From Streptococcus sp. DD12 (lineage in GTDB: Bacteria > Bacillota > Bacilli > Lactobacillales > Streptococcaceae): a DNA stretch of 64,000 bases. The first letter of the stretch is position 1; every line of letters starts with the position of its first letter. Below the pieces are notes generated by a model. That model made no database searches. It saw only the letters and a program-made list of their open reading frames with translations, and was not told the origin of the DNA. The position numbers were made by a program, and so were the translations under genes. The stretch is from contig NZ_KQ969495.1 of the NCBI RefSeq assembly GCF_001578885.1, positions 975,123 through 1,039,122 of the forward strand, in the 5' to 3' direction. Shown one piece after another: positions 1 to 9,059 of the stretch.

Positions 1-1879
1 CAACCCCACGCCCCTTGGTGATATAGCCTTCTATGGCATCCCCAGGAACCGGGCTACAGCACTTGGCAATCCGAACCAAGAGCCCAGATGCCCCTTCGAT
101 AACGACACCACCATCACTAGCAACCTTAAGCACCTGCTTGTTATCGTGCTTAACCTCGCCTTTCATGAGCTTGTCAGCTTCTTCTTTCGCCTTGGCCCTT
201 TCTTGTTCCCGACGTTCTTTTTCAGTCAGGCGATTGAAAACCGTAATCGGATTAATTTCACCAAAGCCAACCGCCGCATAAAGCGCCTCCTCTGTACGCA
301 AACTCATCTTTGGTAACAAGTCATCCATATGGCGTTTGTCTAAGTATTGGTTGGCTACAAAACCGTGTTCTTGGAAGGTGTCAACCAAAAGTTCACGCCC
401 CTTGCTGATGGAGAGTTCCTTGTCTTGATTTTTGAAGAATTGACGGATTTTATTGCGGGCCTTACTGGTTTTAACAATGGTAATCCAGTCACGGCTAGGC
501 CCAAAAGAATTGCTATTGGTGATGATTTCGACCACATCACCAGTCTTAAGTTTCGTTGTCAGAGGAACCATGCGGCCGTTGACCTTAGCCCCAGTCGCCC
601 GCTCACCAATTTGTGTGTGCACGGCATAGGCAAAATCAATTGGCACAGACCCTTTTGGCAACTCGCAGACTTCTCCGTTAGGGGTAAAAACATAGACTCG
701 CTCTGAGAAGATATCTTCCTTAACCGCATCAACAAATTCTTGCGCATCGCCATGAGACGCATCTTGAAGGTCAGCCAGCTCTCGAATCCACTCCATGCTC
801 AGTTGCGATTCCTTGTCTGTGACCTTACCAGTCATGCCTTTTTTATAGGCCCAGTGAGCGGCAACCCCGTATTCGGCCACCTCATGCATATCTTGCGTTC
901 GAATCTGAAATTCGATGGGCCCCTTTGGTCCATAAACAGTCGTATGGATGGATTGGTAGCCATTAGACTTGGGATTGGCAATATAGTCCTTGAAACGCCC
1001 TGGCATAGGCCGCCAGAGTTCATGAATATAGCCCAGCATGGCATAGACATCACTCTGCGTCTCCATGATACAACGCACTGCAATCAAATCATAAATCTGA
1101 TCAAAGCGCTTGTTTTTCTTTTTCATCTTGCGATAGATGGAGTAGATATGTTTAGGCCGCCCGTAAATCTTACCGTCTAGCCCCTGCTCGCTCGTGTAAG
1201 TCTTCAGCTTACTGATAATCTCATCTACCAGAGCTTCACGCTCTTGGCGCTTTTCATGCATCATTTGCGAAATCTTATAAAATTCCGCAGGATTCAGGTA
1301 ACGAAAAGCCAAGTCTTCAAGTTCCCACTTGATAGCAGAAATCCCCAAACGATGAGCCAAGGGAGCATAAATTTCCATGGTCTCACGGGAAATTCGCTCT
1401 TGCTTATCCTTGCGCAAGTGCTTGAGCGTCCGCATATTGTGCAGACGGTCCGCTAGTTTGACCAAGATAACCCGAATATCTTTGGACATGGCCATCAGCA
1501 TCTTTTGATGGTTTTCTGCCAATTGTTCCTCGTGGGATTTGTAGGTCACTTTTCCCAGTTTGGTCACACCGTCAACAATATCTCGCACATTGGTCCCAAA
1601 CTTCTTTTCCAGGTCATCCAAGGTTGCATCGGTATCTTCGACCACATCATGCAAGAAACCGCAGGCCACCGTGACCGCATCCAAGTGCAAGCCTGCCAAA
1701 ATCCCTGCTACTTGAATCGGGTGAATAATATAGGGCTCACCAGATTTCCGAAATTGTCCTGAGTGGGCTTCTCGAGCATAGTCCAGCGCCTCTTGCACCA
1801 AAGCCACATCACTGTCACTCAGATAGGCCTGGGTTAACTCGACCACTTCTTCTCCTGTAAGATTCACTTGTTTTGCCAT
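1..1879 (-). CDS. rel: Bifunctional (p)ppGpp synthetase/hydrolase Rel (3' end outside window)
   Basis: Long RelA/SpoT-family protein that makes and degrades the alarmone (p)ppGpp during amino-acid starvation. About 626 residues are visible; the C-terminus runs off the left edge. In order I read an HD hydrolase domain (LHDVVEDTD near residue 76-84), the synthetase domain (GYQSIHTTV), a TGS domain (VYVFTPNGEV, then PIDFAYAVHT) and the start of the conserved-Cys region (KCCSPVPGD). The ATG start gives MAKQVNLTGEEV, usual for streptococcal Rel. The full protein is normally about 740 residues, so roughly 110, including the ACT domain, are missing here only because of the window edge. An intact HD motif indicates the bifunctional type rather than synthetase-only RelP/RelQ. 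Confidence 0.95.
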   Translation of the reverse strand, partial: MAKQVNLTGEEVVELTQAYLSDSDVALVQEALDYAREAHSGQFRKSGEPYIIHPIQVAGILAGLHLDAVTVACGFLHDVVEDTDATLDDLEKKFGTNVRDIVDGVTKLGKVTYKSHEEQLAENHQKMLMAMSKDIRVILVKLADRLHNMRTLKHLRKDKQERISRETMEIYAPLAHRLGISAIKWELEDLAFRYLNPAEFYKISQMMHEKRQEREALVDEIISKLKTYTSEQGLDGKIYGRPKHIYSIYRKMKKKNKRFDQIYDLIAVRCIMETQSDVYAMLGYIHELWRPMPGRFKDYIANPKSNGYQSIHTTVYGPKGPIEFQIRTQDMHEVAEYGVAAHWAYKKGMTGKVTDKESQLSMEWIRELADLQDASHGDAQEFVDAVKEDIFSERVYVFTPNGEVCELPKGSVPIDFAYAVHTQIGERATGAKVNGRMVPLTTKLKTGDVVEIITNSNSFGPSRDWITIVKTSKARNKIRQFFKNQDKELSISKGRELLVDTFQEHGFVANQYLDKRHMDDLLPKMSLRTEEALYAAVGFGEINPITVFNRLTEKERREQERAKAKEEADKLMKGEVKHDNKQVLKVASDGGVVIEGASGLLVRIAKCCSPVPGDAIEGYITKGRGV

Positions 1880-2002
1880 TGCGTCACATCCTTCATTAGT
1901 GTATCTATTGTAACATTTTAGCCCAAAAAGAGGAACTGGCAAGGCTAGCCAAGCCTGGTCTTCTGTGGTAAACTGGTAGAAAAACGTTATAAAGGAAAGC
2001 TC

Positions 2003-2770
2003 ATGATTGACATCGAAGACATCTTAGCCAAGATGAACCCCAACCAAAAAATCAATTACGACCGTGTCATGCAACAAATGGTCAAGCAATGGCAAAAGGC
2101 CGATGTGCGCCCTAAAGTACTCATGCATGTCTGCTGTGCCCCTTGTTCGACCTATACCTTGGAATATCTGACCCAGTATTGTGATGTGACCATCTACTTT
2201 GCCAATTCCAACATTCACCCCAAAATCGAGTACGAGCGTCGCGAGTACGTCACCCAAAAGTTTGTGTCTGATTTTAACGAAAAAACAGGCAATTCGGTCG
2301 CTTTTATGTCCGCCCCCTACAATGCCAGCGAATACCGAAAACTGGTTCATGGCTTGGAAAATGAACCCGAAGGTGGCGACCGCTGTAGTGTTTGTTTTGA
2401 CTATCGCCTCGATAAAACAGCCGCCCAAGCCGTCGAATGGGGCTTTGACTATTTCGGGTCTGCCTTGACCATCAGCCCGCACAAAAACGCCCAAGTCATC
2501 AATTCCATCGGAATTGAGGTGCAAAAACTCTATGCTACCCAATACCTACCGAGTGACTTAAAGAAAAACCAAGGCTACCGACGCTCCGTCGAAATGTCTG
2601 ATGAATACGACATCTATCGCCAATGTTACTGTGGTTGTGTCTTTGCAGCCAACGACCAAGGTATCGACCTACAAGCTGTTAAGCAAGAAGCCCAGGCCTT
2701 CATGGCAAACAAAGATGGCTATGAAGAATTTTCACATGTCATTTTCAAATACGACGGGCAAGAAGTTTAA
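2003..2770 (+). CDS. queH: Epoxyqueuosine reductase QueH
   Basis: 255-residue member of the DUF208/QueH family, which reduces epoxyqueuosine to queuosine in tRNA and is the non-orthologous alternative to cobalamin-dependent QueG. The family's cysteine signatures are present: HVCCAPCS (Cys44, Cys45, Cys48), then CSVCFDYR near residue 130, and CYCGC near residue 208, which together can hold an Fe-S cluster. A purine-rich AAAGGAA lies just before the ATG. The gene stands alone on the plus strand between the rel gene and a FUSC-type gene, both on minus, and is followed by a hairpin terminator. The rest of the queuosine pathway is not in this window. The family assignment is strong; the reaction is inferred from the family. 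Confidence 0.9.
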   Translation: MIDIEDILAKMNPNQKINYDRVMQQMVKQWQKADVRPKVLMHVCCAPCSTYTLEYLTQYCDVTIYFANSNIHPKIEYERREYVTQKFVSDFNEKTGNSVAFMSAPYNASEYRKLVHGLENEPEGGDRCSVCFDYRLDKTAAQAVEWGFDYFGSALTISPHKNAQVINSIGIEVQKLYATQYLPSDLKKNQGYRRSVEMSDEYDIYRQCYCGCVFAANDQGIDLQAVKQEAQAFMANKDGYEEFSHVIFKYDGQEV

Positions 2771-2779
2771 AGCCACTAA

Positions 2780-2834
2780 AAAGAGCCTCCACGTTTGCGA
2801 GAGCATTTGCTTCTCATAAGGTGGAGACTTTTTT
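2780..2834 (+). terminator. Intrinsic terminator after queH
   Basis: A stem CTCCAC/GTGGAG, with a further internal pairing (GAGAGC with GCTTCTC), is followed by a run of eight T on the plus strand immediately downstream of the queH stop. Confidence 0.75.
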
Positions 2835-2884
2835 TTAGCCTATGATTGGGGAAGGATTTTCGGCTAACAAGTGCTCTAGGTTTC

Positions 2885-3403
2885 TTATCTTTTCAGCCAT
2901 TGACGCAGCCTATCCACATCAGCATTGACCAAAATGGCAATAAAAACGCCAACAAAGGTCTCAAAAACTCGGGCAAAGACATAGGTAATTTGTTCCCCAT
3001 GCGGAATAGACAAGCAAATAATCAAGAGAGCCGCAACGCCTCCGATAATTCCCGATTTATTGTCAAAAGCCACATTAATCATAATGGTCAACATTGTCAA
3101 CAAAGGGACCATCAACAAGGTCACCCAAACATTGTAGTTGAAAAAATCATTCACCAAGAAAAATAGCAGGCTTAGGGCCCCTCCGATGCTGTTGGCAAAA
3201 ATACGAGATGAGCCAAAATGAATACTCTTATCAAAATCTTCTCTAAGGGAAAAAACAGCGGTCAAGGTTCCAATCTGTGTCCCTTTCCAACCAAAGAGGG
3301 CAAACAGGGCTAAGACCAAGAAAACAGCCAACCCCGTCTTAAAGGTTCGCATACCCAGTCGAAATTTTTCAGGATGAAATCTAAAGTTAACGTGTTTAAA
3401 CAT
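2885..3403 (-). CDS. FUSC/aromatic-acid-exporter-like membrane protein
   Basis: 172-residue integral membrane protein resembling the short N-terminal half of the FUSC/DUF939 aromatic acid exporter family. After a basic N-terminus (FRFHPEKFRLGMRTFKTG) there are about four or five hydrophobic segments, including LAVFLVLALFALFGW, VTLLMVPLLTMLTI, IGGVAALLIICLSI and ETFVGVFIAILVNADVD. GLAVFLVLALFALFG and the late ETFVGVFIAILVN stretch are the usual family landmarks. A GAGG ribosome site lies before the ATG. It is short relative to full exporters of about 340 residues that also carry a cytoplasmic domain, but such short versions are common in streptococci. Substrate unknown. Confidence 0.75.
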   Translation of the reverse strand: MFKHVNFRFHPEKFRLGMRTFKTGLAVFLVLALFALFGWKGTQIGTLTAVFSLREDFDKSIHFGSSRIFANSIGGALSLLFFLVNDFFNYNVWVTLLMVPLLTMLTIMINVAFDNKSGIIGGVAALLIICLSIPHGEQITYVFARVFETFVGVFIAILVNADVDRLRQWLKR

Positions 3404-3605
3404 AGGGCCTCAATTTCTGTCGTCAGTCCTAGCTATTCTATCAAAAAACCGTCAACAGGAAAAGGGGATGTGACAAGTTTTCTGTGACAAGCCTACTGAG
3501 AATACCGGTTTGCGTTTTTCCTGTAAACTGACCGTTCCCTTTTGACCCTATAAGCAAAGCAAGTTCAACGACTTTCCTGACAAGACTGGTCCGCTCAGCA
3601 AGCAC

Positions 3606-3633
3606 AAAAAAAGGCATCCTACGATGCCTTTTT
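3606..3633 (-). terminator. Terminator of pgk
   Basis: Perfect 8-bp stem AAGGCATC/GATGCCTT with a 4-base loop. A run of A on the plus strand (U tract on the minus transcript) follows the pgk stop. Confidence 0.85.
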
Positions 3634-3658
3634 CTAGTCCTATGGGTAAGCCCAGGAC

Positions 3659-4858
3659 TTATTTTTCAGTCAATGCAGCCAAACCTGGCAATACTTTACC
3701 TTCGAGAAGCTCCATTGAAGCGCCTCCGCCAGTAGAGATCCATGAGAACTTGTCTGCACGTCCAAGGTTGATCGCTGCAGCAGCTGAGTCACCACCACCG
3801 ATGATTGATTTCACGCCTGGTTGTTTCACAATAGCGTCCATGACACCGATTGTACCAGCTTGGAAGTCAGGGTTTTCAAAGACTCCCATTGGTCCGTTCC
3901 AAACAACTGTTTTTGCACCAGTCAATTCTTGGTCAAATTTAGCGATAGATTTTGGACCGATATCAAGACCAAGGAAACCTGGGTCAACAGCTTCACCTTC
4001 AGTGTCTTTCACTTCAGTGTAGTCAGCAAAGGCATTGGCTTCTTTTGAGTCAACTGGCAAGATCAATTTACCGTTTGATTTTTCAAGCAAATCTTTTGCC
4101 ACATCCAATTTGTCTTCTTCGACAAGTGAGTTACCGATTTCGATTCCTTGCGCTTTGTAGAAAGTATAAGTCATCCCACCACCGATAAGGACTTTATCAG
4201 CTTTTTTAAGCAAGTTTTCGATAACACCAATCTTGTCAGATACTTTAGAACCACCGAGAATAGCCACGAATGGACGTTCTGGAGCTTCAACAGCTTCTTG
4301 GATGTAAGCAATTTCGTTTTCAAGAAGGAATCCAGCAACAGCTTTGTCTACGTTTGCTGAGATACCAACGTTAGAGGCATGCGCACGGTGAGCAGTACCA
4401 AAAGCATCGTTTACAAAGATACCATCTCCAAGAGAAGCCCAGTATTTACCAAGTTCTTCGTCGTTCTTAGACTCTTTTTTACCGTCAACGTCTTCAAAAC
4501 GTGTGTTTTCAACCAAAAGGACTTGGCCGTCTTCCAAAGCGTTGATGGCTGCTTCCAATTCAGCACCACGCGTCACGCCAGGGATGAAGGCAACTTCTTG
4601 ACCCAATTTAGCAGCCAAGTCTGCGGCTACAGGAGCCAATGATTTGCCTTCTTTGTCAGCTTCTTCTTTCACACGTCCAAGGTGAGAGAAGAGGATTGCA
4701 CGTCCACCTTGTTCAAGGATGTACTTGATCGTTGGAAGCGCAGCAGTGATACGGTTGTCGTTGGTAATCACGCCGTCTTTTACAGGTACGTTGAAGTCAA
4801 CACGAACGAGAACTTTTTTCCCTTTCAAGTCAACGTCTTTAACAGTCAATTTAGCCAT
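3659..4858 (-). CDS. pgk: Phosphoglycerate kinase
   Basis: 399-residue cytosolic glycolytic enzyme that converts 1,3-bisphosphoglycerate and ADP to 3-phosphoglycerate and ATP. It shows the N-terminal RVDFNVP substrate motif, the hinge/inter-domain segments and the C-terminal nucleotide-binding GGGDSAAAA motif near residue 375. Length matches the family (394-400). The ATG gives [20 protein letters not shown] and is preceded by GGAGT. Codon usage is strongly biased, as for a highly expressed gene. It lies downstream of gapA in the same orientation, but a terminator and its own promoter separate the two, so it is a separate transcription unit. Confidence 0.98.
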   Translation of the reverse strand: MAKLTVKDVDLKGKKVLVRVDFNVPVKDGVITNDNRITAALPTIKYILEQGGRAILFSHLGRVKEEADKEGKSLAPVAADLAAKLGQEVAFIPGVTRGAELEAAINALEDGQVLLVENTRFEDVDGKKESKNDEELGKYWASLGDGIFVNDAFGTAHRAHASNVGISANVDKAVAGFLLENEIAYIQEAVEAPERPFVAILGGSKVSDKIGVIENLLKKADKVLIGGGMTYTFYKAQGIEIGNSLVEEDKLDVAKDLLEKSNGKLILPVDSKEANAFADYTEVKDTEGEAVDPGFLGLDIGPKSIAKFDQELTGAKTVVWNGPMGVFENPDFQAGTIGVMDAIVKQPGVKSIIGGGDSAAAAINLGRADKFSWISTGGGASMELLEGKVLPGLAALTEK

Positions 4859-4879
4859 TAGTCAGACTCCTTTTAAATT

Positions 4880-4898
4880 ATTATACGCTTCCATTATA
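4880..4898 (-). promoter_or_regulatory. pgk promoter -10 with overlapping cre-like site
   Basis: On the minus strand an extended -10 element, TGCTATAAT (core at 4893-4898), is followed directly by GGAAGCGTATAAT. ATGGAAGCGTATAAT matches the CcpA cre consensus except at one position. No good -35 was found. A very similar arrangement occurs at gapA. Confidence 0.55.
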
Positions 4899-5007
4899 GC
4901 ATAAAAGCCTTAATTTCCATAGTTTAAATGCGAAAGAAGTCACAAAGATAGCCATGGAAAAGCCAAAATGCCAAGGCTAAGACATAGCATCATGAAATGG
5001 AGCAAGC

Positions 5008-5037
5008 AAAAAGGCCCAAGCAGAGCTTGAACCTTTT
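5008..5037 (-). terminator. Terminator of gapA
   Basis: On the minus strand AAAAGG..CAAGC pairs with GCTTG..CCTTTTT and ends in a T run, a few bases after the gapA stop. Confidence 0.75.
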
Positions 5038-5050
5038 CATTTAGCAAAAA

Positions 5051-6058
5051 TTATTTAGCGATTTTTGCAAAGTATTCAAGTGTACGAACCAATTGAGATG
5101 TGTAAGACATTTCGTTGTCGTACCAAGAAACAGTTTTAACCAATTGTTGACCGTCAACTGTTTGAACTTTTGTTTGAGTTGCGTCAAACAATGAACCAAA
5201 TGAGATACCTACGATATCTGAAGATACGATTGGGTCTTCAGTGTATCCGTAAGATTCGTTAGCAGCAGCTTTCATTGCAGCGTTTACTTCGTCAACAGTA
5301 ACTTCTTTTTCAAGAATAGTTACCAACTCAGTAACTGATCCAGTTGGAACTGGAACACGTTGTGCAGCACCGTCAAGTTTACCGTTCAATTCAGGGATAA
5401 CCAAACCGATAGCTTTAGCAGCACCAGTTGAGTTAGGAACGATGTTTGCAGCACCAGCACGGGCACGACGCAAGTCACCACCACGGTGTGGTCCGTCAAG
5501 GATCATTTGGTCACCAGTGTAAGCGTGGATAGTTGTCATCAAACCTTGTTTAACACCAAAGTTGTCTTGCAAAGCTTTAGCCATTGGTGCCAAACAGTTA
5601 GTAGTACATGAAGCACCTGAGATAACTGTTTCAGTTCCGTCAAGTGTTTCGTGGTTTGTGTTAAATACGATTGTTTTAACGTCGTTTCCACCAGGAGCAG
5701 TGATAACAACTTTCTTAGCGCCACCTTTAAGGTGTTTTTCAGCTGCTTCTTTCTTAGCAAAGAAACCAGTTGCTTCAAGAACGATTTCTACACCGTCAGT
5801 AGCCCAGTCGATTTGTTCTGGGTCACGTTCAGCAGAAACTTTAACGAATTTGCCGTTAACTTCGAATCCGCCTTCTTTAACTTCAACAGTTCCGTCAAAA
5901 CGTCCTTGTGTAGTATCGTATTTCAACAAGTGTGCAAGCATTACTGGGTCAGTAAGGTCGTTGATACGAGTTACTTCTACACCTTCAACATTTTGGATAC
6001 GACGGAATGCAAGACGTCCGATACGACCGAAACCGTTAATACCAACTTTAACTACCAT
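5051..6058 (-). CDS. gapA: Glyceraldehyde-3-phosphate dehydrogenase
   Basis: 335-residue NAD-dependent glycolytic enzyme (phosphorylating GAPDH). It has the Rossmann start [15 protein letters not shown], the catalytic ASCTTNC motif with Cys151, and the C-terminal [17 protein letters not shown] helix. The start is set by an AAGGAGG site at 6068-6074 eight or so bases ahead of the ATG; reading further upstream would place the start beyond this site. Codon usage is highly biased, in keeping with very high expression. It is monocistronic between its own promoter and terminator. In streptococci this protein is also found on the cell surface, which cannot be judged from sequence. Confidence 0.98.
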   Translation of the reverse strand: MVVKVGINGFGRIGRLAFRRIQNVEGVEVTRINDLTDPVMLAHLLKYDTTQGRFDGTVEVKEGGFEVNGKFVKVSAERDPEQIDWATDGVEIVLEATGFFAKKEAAEKHLKGGAKKVVITAPGGNDVKTIVFNTNHETLDGTETVISGASCTTNCLAPMAKALQDNFGVKQGLMTTIHAYTGDQMILDGPHRGGDLRRARAGAANIVPNSTGAAKAIGLVIPELNGKLDGAAQRVPVPTGSVTELVTILEKEVTVDEVNAAMKAAANESYGYTEDPIVSSDIVGISFGSLFDATQTKVQTVDGQQLVKTVSWYDNEMSYTSQLVRTLEYFAKIAK

Positions 6059-6154
6059 TCGTGATTTCCTCCTTATGAAAATCAAAAAAATATTTTTTCA
6101 AAGCTATGCTTTGAACCTATTGTGAAAAGGTTAACAAGTCAACGTCTACTAACC

Positions 6155-6195
6155 TTTCAACGCTTTCATTATATCATGATTTGAAAAAAAAGCAA
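6155..6195 (-). promoter_or_regulatory. gapA promoter with cre-like site
   Basis: On the minus strand -35 TTGCTT (6190-6195), a 16-bp spacer and -10 TATAAT (6168-6173). Immediately downstream TGAAAGCGTTGAAA (6155-6168) resembles a CcpA cre site with one mismatch. The -35 lies inside the T run of the upstream trxB terminator. Confidence 0.6.
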
Positions 6196-6213
6196 CTGAA
6201 AAAAACAGTTGCC
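6184..6213 (-). terminator. Terminator of trxB
   Basis: Perfect 7-bp stem GCAACTG/CAGTTGC on the minus strand, loop of seven T, then eight T, directly after the trxB stop. Confidence 0.85.
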
Positions 6214-6220
6214 CTAGAGT

Positions 6221-7132
6221 TTAATGATTTTGTAAATATTGGTAAACACCCACACCCGCTTGCGCGCCGTCACCGACAGCTGTCGCAATTTGACGCAGTT
6301 CTTTTTGGCGAATATCACCCACCGCAAAAAGGCCTGGGATGCTGGTTTGCATGCTGTCATCTGTCTTCACCCAGCCCTCTGCATCGGTTACACCCAGTTG
6401 GCTGACCATCTGTGAAACAGGAATGAGACCGACATAAATAAAGACGCCGCCGAAAGCATGGTTTTCACTTTCACCCGTTTTCACATTTTTGACGACCAGT
6501 TCTTGCACCTTAACATCGTCCCCTTTAATTTCTTCAACGACACTGTCCCAAAGAAATTTAATTTTAGGGTTTTTAAAGGCACGATCTTGCAGAATTTTTT
6601 GCGCCCGCAATTCATCACGGCGATGGATAATGGTGACACTTTTGGCAAACTGGGTCAAGTAGATCGCTTCTTCGACGGCAGAATCCCCGCCACCGACAAC
6701 AGCCAAATCTTGATCTCTAAAGAAAGCCCCATCACAGACAGCACAATAAGAAACGCCTCGGCTATTGTAGGTCTCTTCACCAGGAACACCTAGCAGACGG
6801 TGGTAAGCCCCTGTTGCTAAAATAACGGTTTTAGCTTGGTAGGCTTCCTCTTCTGTCCGGACAATTTTAATAGAGCCGTGGTCTTGAACCTCCTGAACAA
6901 TGCCATAAATATGTTCAACACCGAATTTTTCCAATGGTTCATACATATTCATCGCCAACTCTGGTCCAGAAATCATTTCATAGCCTGGGTAATTTTCAAT
7001 CTCTGAGGTATTGTTCATCTGTCCGCCAGGAGCCCCTTGTTCAATCAAACCAACTTTAAGGTTAGCGCGAGCCGCATAGAGAGCTGCTGTCATCCCAGCA
7101 GGGCCAGAACCAATAACTAATGTATCAAACAT
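6221..7132 (-). CDS. trxB: Thioredoxin-disulfide reductase
   Basis: 303-residue FAD/NADPH flavoprotein that keeps thioredoxin reduced. The N-terminal FAD-binding motif GSGPAGMTAALYAAR (residues 8-22), the redox-active CAVC pair (Cys130 and Cys133), the NADPH-binding GGGDSAVEEA and the C-terminal GLFAVGDIR motif are all present. The chosen ATG (MFDTLVIG) follows a strong GAGGAGG site at about 7138-7146; an earlier in-frame start would overlap that site. A DUF4059 gene sits about 70 bp upstream in the same direction, an arrangement common in streptococci. A strong hairpin terminator follows. Confidence 0.97.
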   Translation of the reverse strand: MFDTLVIGSGPAGMTAALYAARANLKVGLIEQGAPGGQMNNTSEIENYPGYEMISGPELAMNMYEPLEKFGVEHIYGIVQEVQDHGSIKIVRTEEEAYQAKTVILATGAYHRLLGVPGEETYNSRGVSYCAVCDGAFFRDQDLAVVGGGDSAVEEAIYLTQFAKSVTIIHRRDELRAQKILQDRAFKNPKIKFLWDSVVEEIKGDDVKVQELVVKNVKTGESENHAFGGVFIYVGLIPVSQMVSQLGVTDAEGWVKTDDSMQTSIPGLFAVGDIRQKELRQIATAVGDGAQAGVGVYQYLQNH

Positions 7133-7199
7133 GCTTTTCCTCCTCATTAGGCAAAAATCATAGGCTTATTATAACGCAAAGGTGTCAAAATCCTTGTGA

Positions 7200-7421
7200 T
7201 TATGCTTGCAACATAATCACAAGGGCCGCAAAGGCAAAGGAGGCGACCGGAATGGTGACCAAATTGATCATCAAGAGATCATAAAGAAATGACCGTCGCT
7301 GAACGGCCAAGCGATCCTTGCGCCTCACCACCCGAAAAAGTAACCAGATGATACTAGAAGCGAGACCAAAAACAGCTGCTAACGCTAAGCCTAAGATATA
7401 AAATCGAAATAAATCTGCCAT
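7200..7421 (-). CDS. DUF4059 family small membrane protein
   Basis: 73-residue protein with two hydrophobic segments (FYILGLALAAVFGLASSIIW and LMINLVTIPVASFAFAALVI) separated by a basic stretch (RVVRRKDRLAVQRR). It looks like the streptococcal DUF4059 family, usually found next to trxB. The start MADLFRFY follows AAGGGGAAGG; ten further upstream in-frame codons are low-complexity and overlap this ribosome site. It lies between the amino-acid ABC transporter and trxB, all on the minus strand, so it is probably co-transcribed with trxB. Function unknown. Confidence 0.75.
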   Translation of the reverse strand: MADLFRFYILGLALAAVFGLASSIIWLLFRVVRRKDRLAVQRRSFLYDLLMINLVTIPVASFAFAALVIMLQA

Positions 7422-7456
7422 GCCTTCCCCTTTGCCTGCACCATTTGTCAAATAAG

Positions 7457-7484
7457 GAGAGGCAGGTAGATTTACCAGCCTCTC
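7457..7484 (-). terminator. Hairpin after the amino-acid ABC transporter operon
   Basis: GAGAGGC/GCCTCTC stem extended by GGTA/TACC after one mismatch. On the minus strand it is followed by only a weak T tract (CTTATTT). It is either a partial terminator or an RNA-processing/stability hairpin between the transporter and the DUF4059-trxB genes. Confidence 0.5.
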
Positions 7485-7501
7485 GTCTTTCTCTTATTAT
7501 A

Positions 7502-8248
7502 TCAGATAAAGGTTTTTTTGTAACTGGCGAAAAATTCTTTTGTTCGTTCGTTCTTTGGATGGTTGAAAATTTCGTCCGGTGTGCCCTCTTCGATGATGTG
7601 TCCCTTGTCCAAAAAGAGCACTCGGTCAGAGACTTGACGGACAAAACTCATATCGTGGCTGACCAAAATCATGGTTTGGCCTGCTCTGGCGGACCGGACG
7701 ATAGAGGCTTCAACTTCTCCAACCAGCTCTGGGTCAAGCGCAGAGGTGGGTTCATCCAACAACAGTACTTCTGGTTTCATGGCCAATGCCCGTGCCAAAG
7801 CCACCCGTTGTTTTTGCCCCCCAGATAGATGGCGTGGGTAATGGTTTTCACGATCAGCCAGACCAACTTTGGCTAATTCATTGCGGGCAATCTTGGTCGC
7901 TTCATCATCTGACAGATGCTTGACGACTTTTAGGCCCTCTTTCACATTTTCCAAAGCTGTCCGCCGACTAAAGAGGTTGAACTGTTGAAACACCATGGAT
8001 AGCTTGCGTCGGAGCGTCAAAATGTCATCTTGACTAATGGTCGCAAAATCGACAGTAAAATCACCATCTAGGGTCAACTCTCCTGAATCAGGCTGTTCCA
8101 AATAGTTGAGACTGCGCAAGAAAGTTGACTTTCCGGCACCGGAAGCGCCAACCAGTGCAATCACTTCCCCTTTTTCAATTTCCAAGTTTAAATCATTCAA
8201 AACCGTTTGCCCAGAAAATGTTTTGCTCAAATGACGAATACTAATCAT
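7502..8248 (-). CDS. Polar amino-acid ABC transporter, ATP-binding protein
   Basis: 248-residue ATPase of the polar amino-acid uptake family (GlnQ/TcyC type) that powers import through the adjacent permease. Walker A GASGAGKST (34-42), the Q-loop region FQQFNLFSRRTALENV, signature LSGGQKQR and Walker B VLLLDEPTSALDP are intact. Its start overlaps the permease stop by one base, showing a tight three-gene operon: binding protein, permease, ATPase. Related streptococcal loci near trxB are annotated as cystine or glutamine/glutamate-type systems; the sequence alone does not settle the substrate. Confidence 0.93.
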   Translation of the reverse strand: MISIRHLSKTFSGQTVLNDLNLEIEKGEVIALVGASGAGKSTFLRSLNYLEQPDSGELTLDGDFTVDFATISQDDILTLRRKLSMVFQQFNLFSRRTALENVKEGLKVVKHLSDDEATKIARNELAKVGLADRENHYPRHLSGGQKQRVALARALAMKPEVLLLDEPTSALDPELVGEVEASIVRSARAGQTMILVSHDMSFVRQVSDRVLFLDKGHIIEEGTPDEIFNHPKNERTKEFFASYKKTFI

Positions 8249-9048
8249 TATTTGATTCCTCCTTCTGCCGCAATGTCTTCACTAATATCTGGTGATTCGG
8301 TGATATCCATTTTCTTTTCAATCAAGCGACCAATATTTTCAATAATGACGCTGATTGCCCAATAAATCAAGGCAACGGCGATGTAGCGTTCAAAGTAGCG
8401 GTAGTCAGCACCACCCAAAATTTGGGCTTGAGCGAACATTTCAACGATACCTGCACTAAAGGCCAATGATGTCCCCTTGGTCAAACCAATCAAAGTATTA
8501 ATCAAAGTCGGTACTGCGACTACTGCTGCATTAGGAATAATCACTCGACGGTAGACTTGGGCATTGGTCATCCCTAGGGCACGCGCCGCTTCAATTTCAC
8601 CAGGGTCAACTGACAAGATCGCAGCGCGAATGGTTTCACTGGTGTAGGCGGCTTCATTGAAAGCAAAGGCCGTGATGGCAAAGACAGATGCTGGGATACC
8701 GTTGATATTGAGATTCAAGTTATACTTACGGTTGATGATGTTGAGTACTAAGGGAATCCCGTAGTAGGTTAACATCAGTTGTACCAAGATAGGCGTTCCC
8801 CTCAGGAAAGAAACAAATACTGCCTGGATGGGATAGAGGATGCGCACACGATTGATTTTAACGATGGCAAAAAACAAGGCTAAAATCAGACCAAAGAAGG
8901 CACCACCTAGCGTTAACCCTAGTGTGATGGGTAAGCGTTCTAAAATACTCGGAAAAGCATCAAAGACAGCCCGCCAGCTAAAACTTGTACCATCTGGAAT
9001 TAACTTTAAAAAATTATCATACCAAGATGCCGCTAAATATATCGTCAT
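8248..9048 (-). CDS. Polar amino-acid ABC transporter, permease
   Basis: 266-residue membrane permease of the His/Glu/Gln/Arg/opine family. After an N-terminal segment it has about five hydrophobic spans (for example LPITLGLTLGGAFFGLILAL). The conserved EAA cytoplasmic loop for ATPase docking reads EIEAARALGMTNAQ. VSFLRGTPILVQL is the usual family signature. It lies 11 bp after the binding-protein gene and overlaps the ATPase gene by one base. Substrate identity is probably shared with the binding protein and is unproven. Confidence 0.92.
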   Translation of the reverse strand: MTIYLAASWYDNFLKLIPDGTSFSWRAVFDAFPSILERLPITLGLTLGGAFFGLILALFFAIVKINRVRILYPIQAVFVSFLRGTPILVQLMLTYYGIPLVLNIINRKYNLNLNINGIPASVFAITAFAFNEAAYTSETIRAAILSVDPGEIEAARALGMTNAQVYRRVIIPNAAVVAVPTLINTLIGLTKGTSLAFSAGIVEMFAQAQILGGADYRYFERYIAVALIYWAISVIIENIGRLIEKKMDITESPDISEDIAAEGGIK

Positions 9049-9059
9049 GTCAGTCCCCC

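Noticed and set aside
2024..2542. 172-codon frame antisense to queH
   Set aside because: Shadow of queH; the plus-strand protein has the full family motifs.
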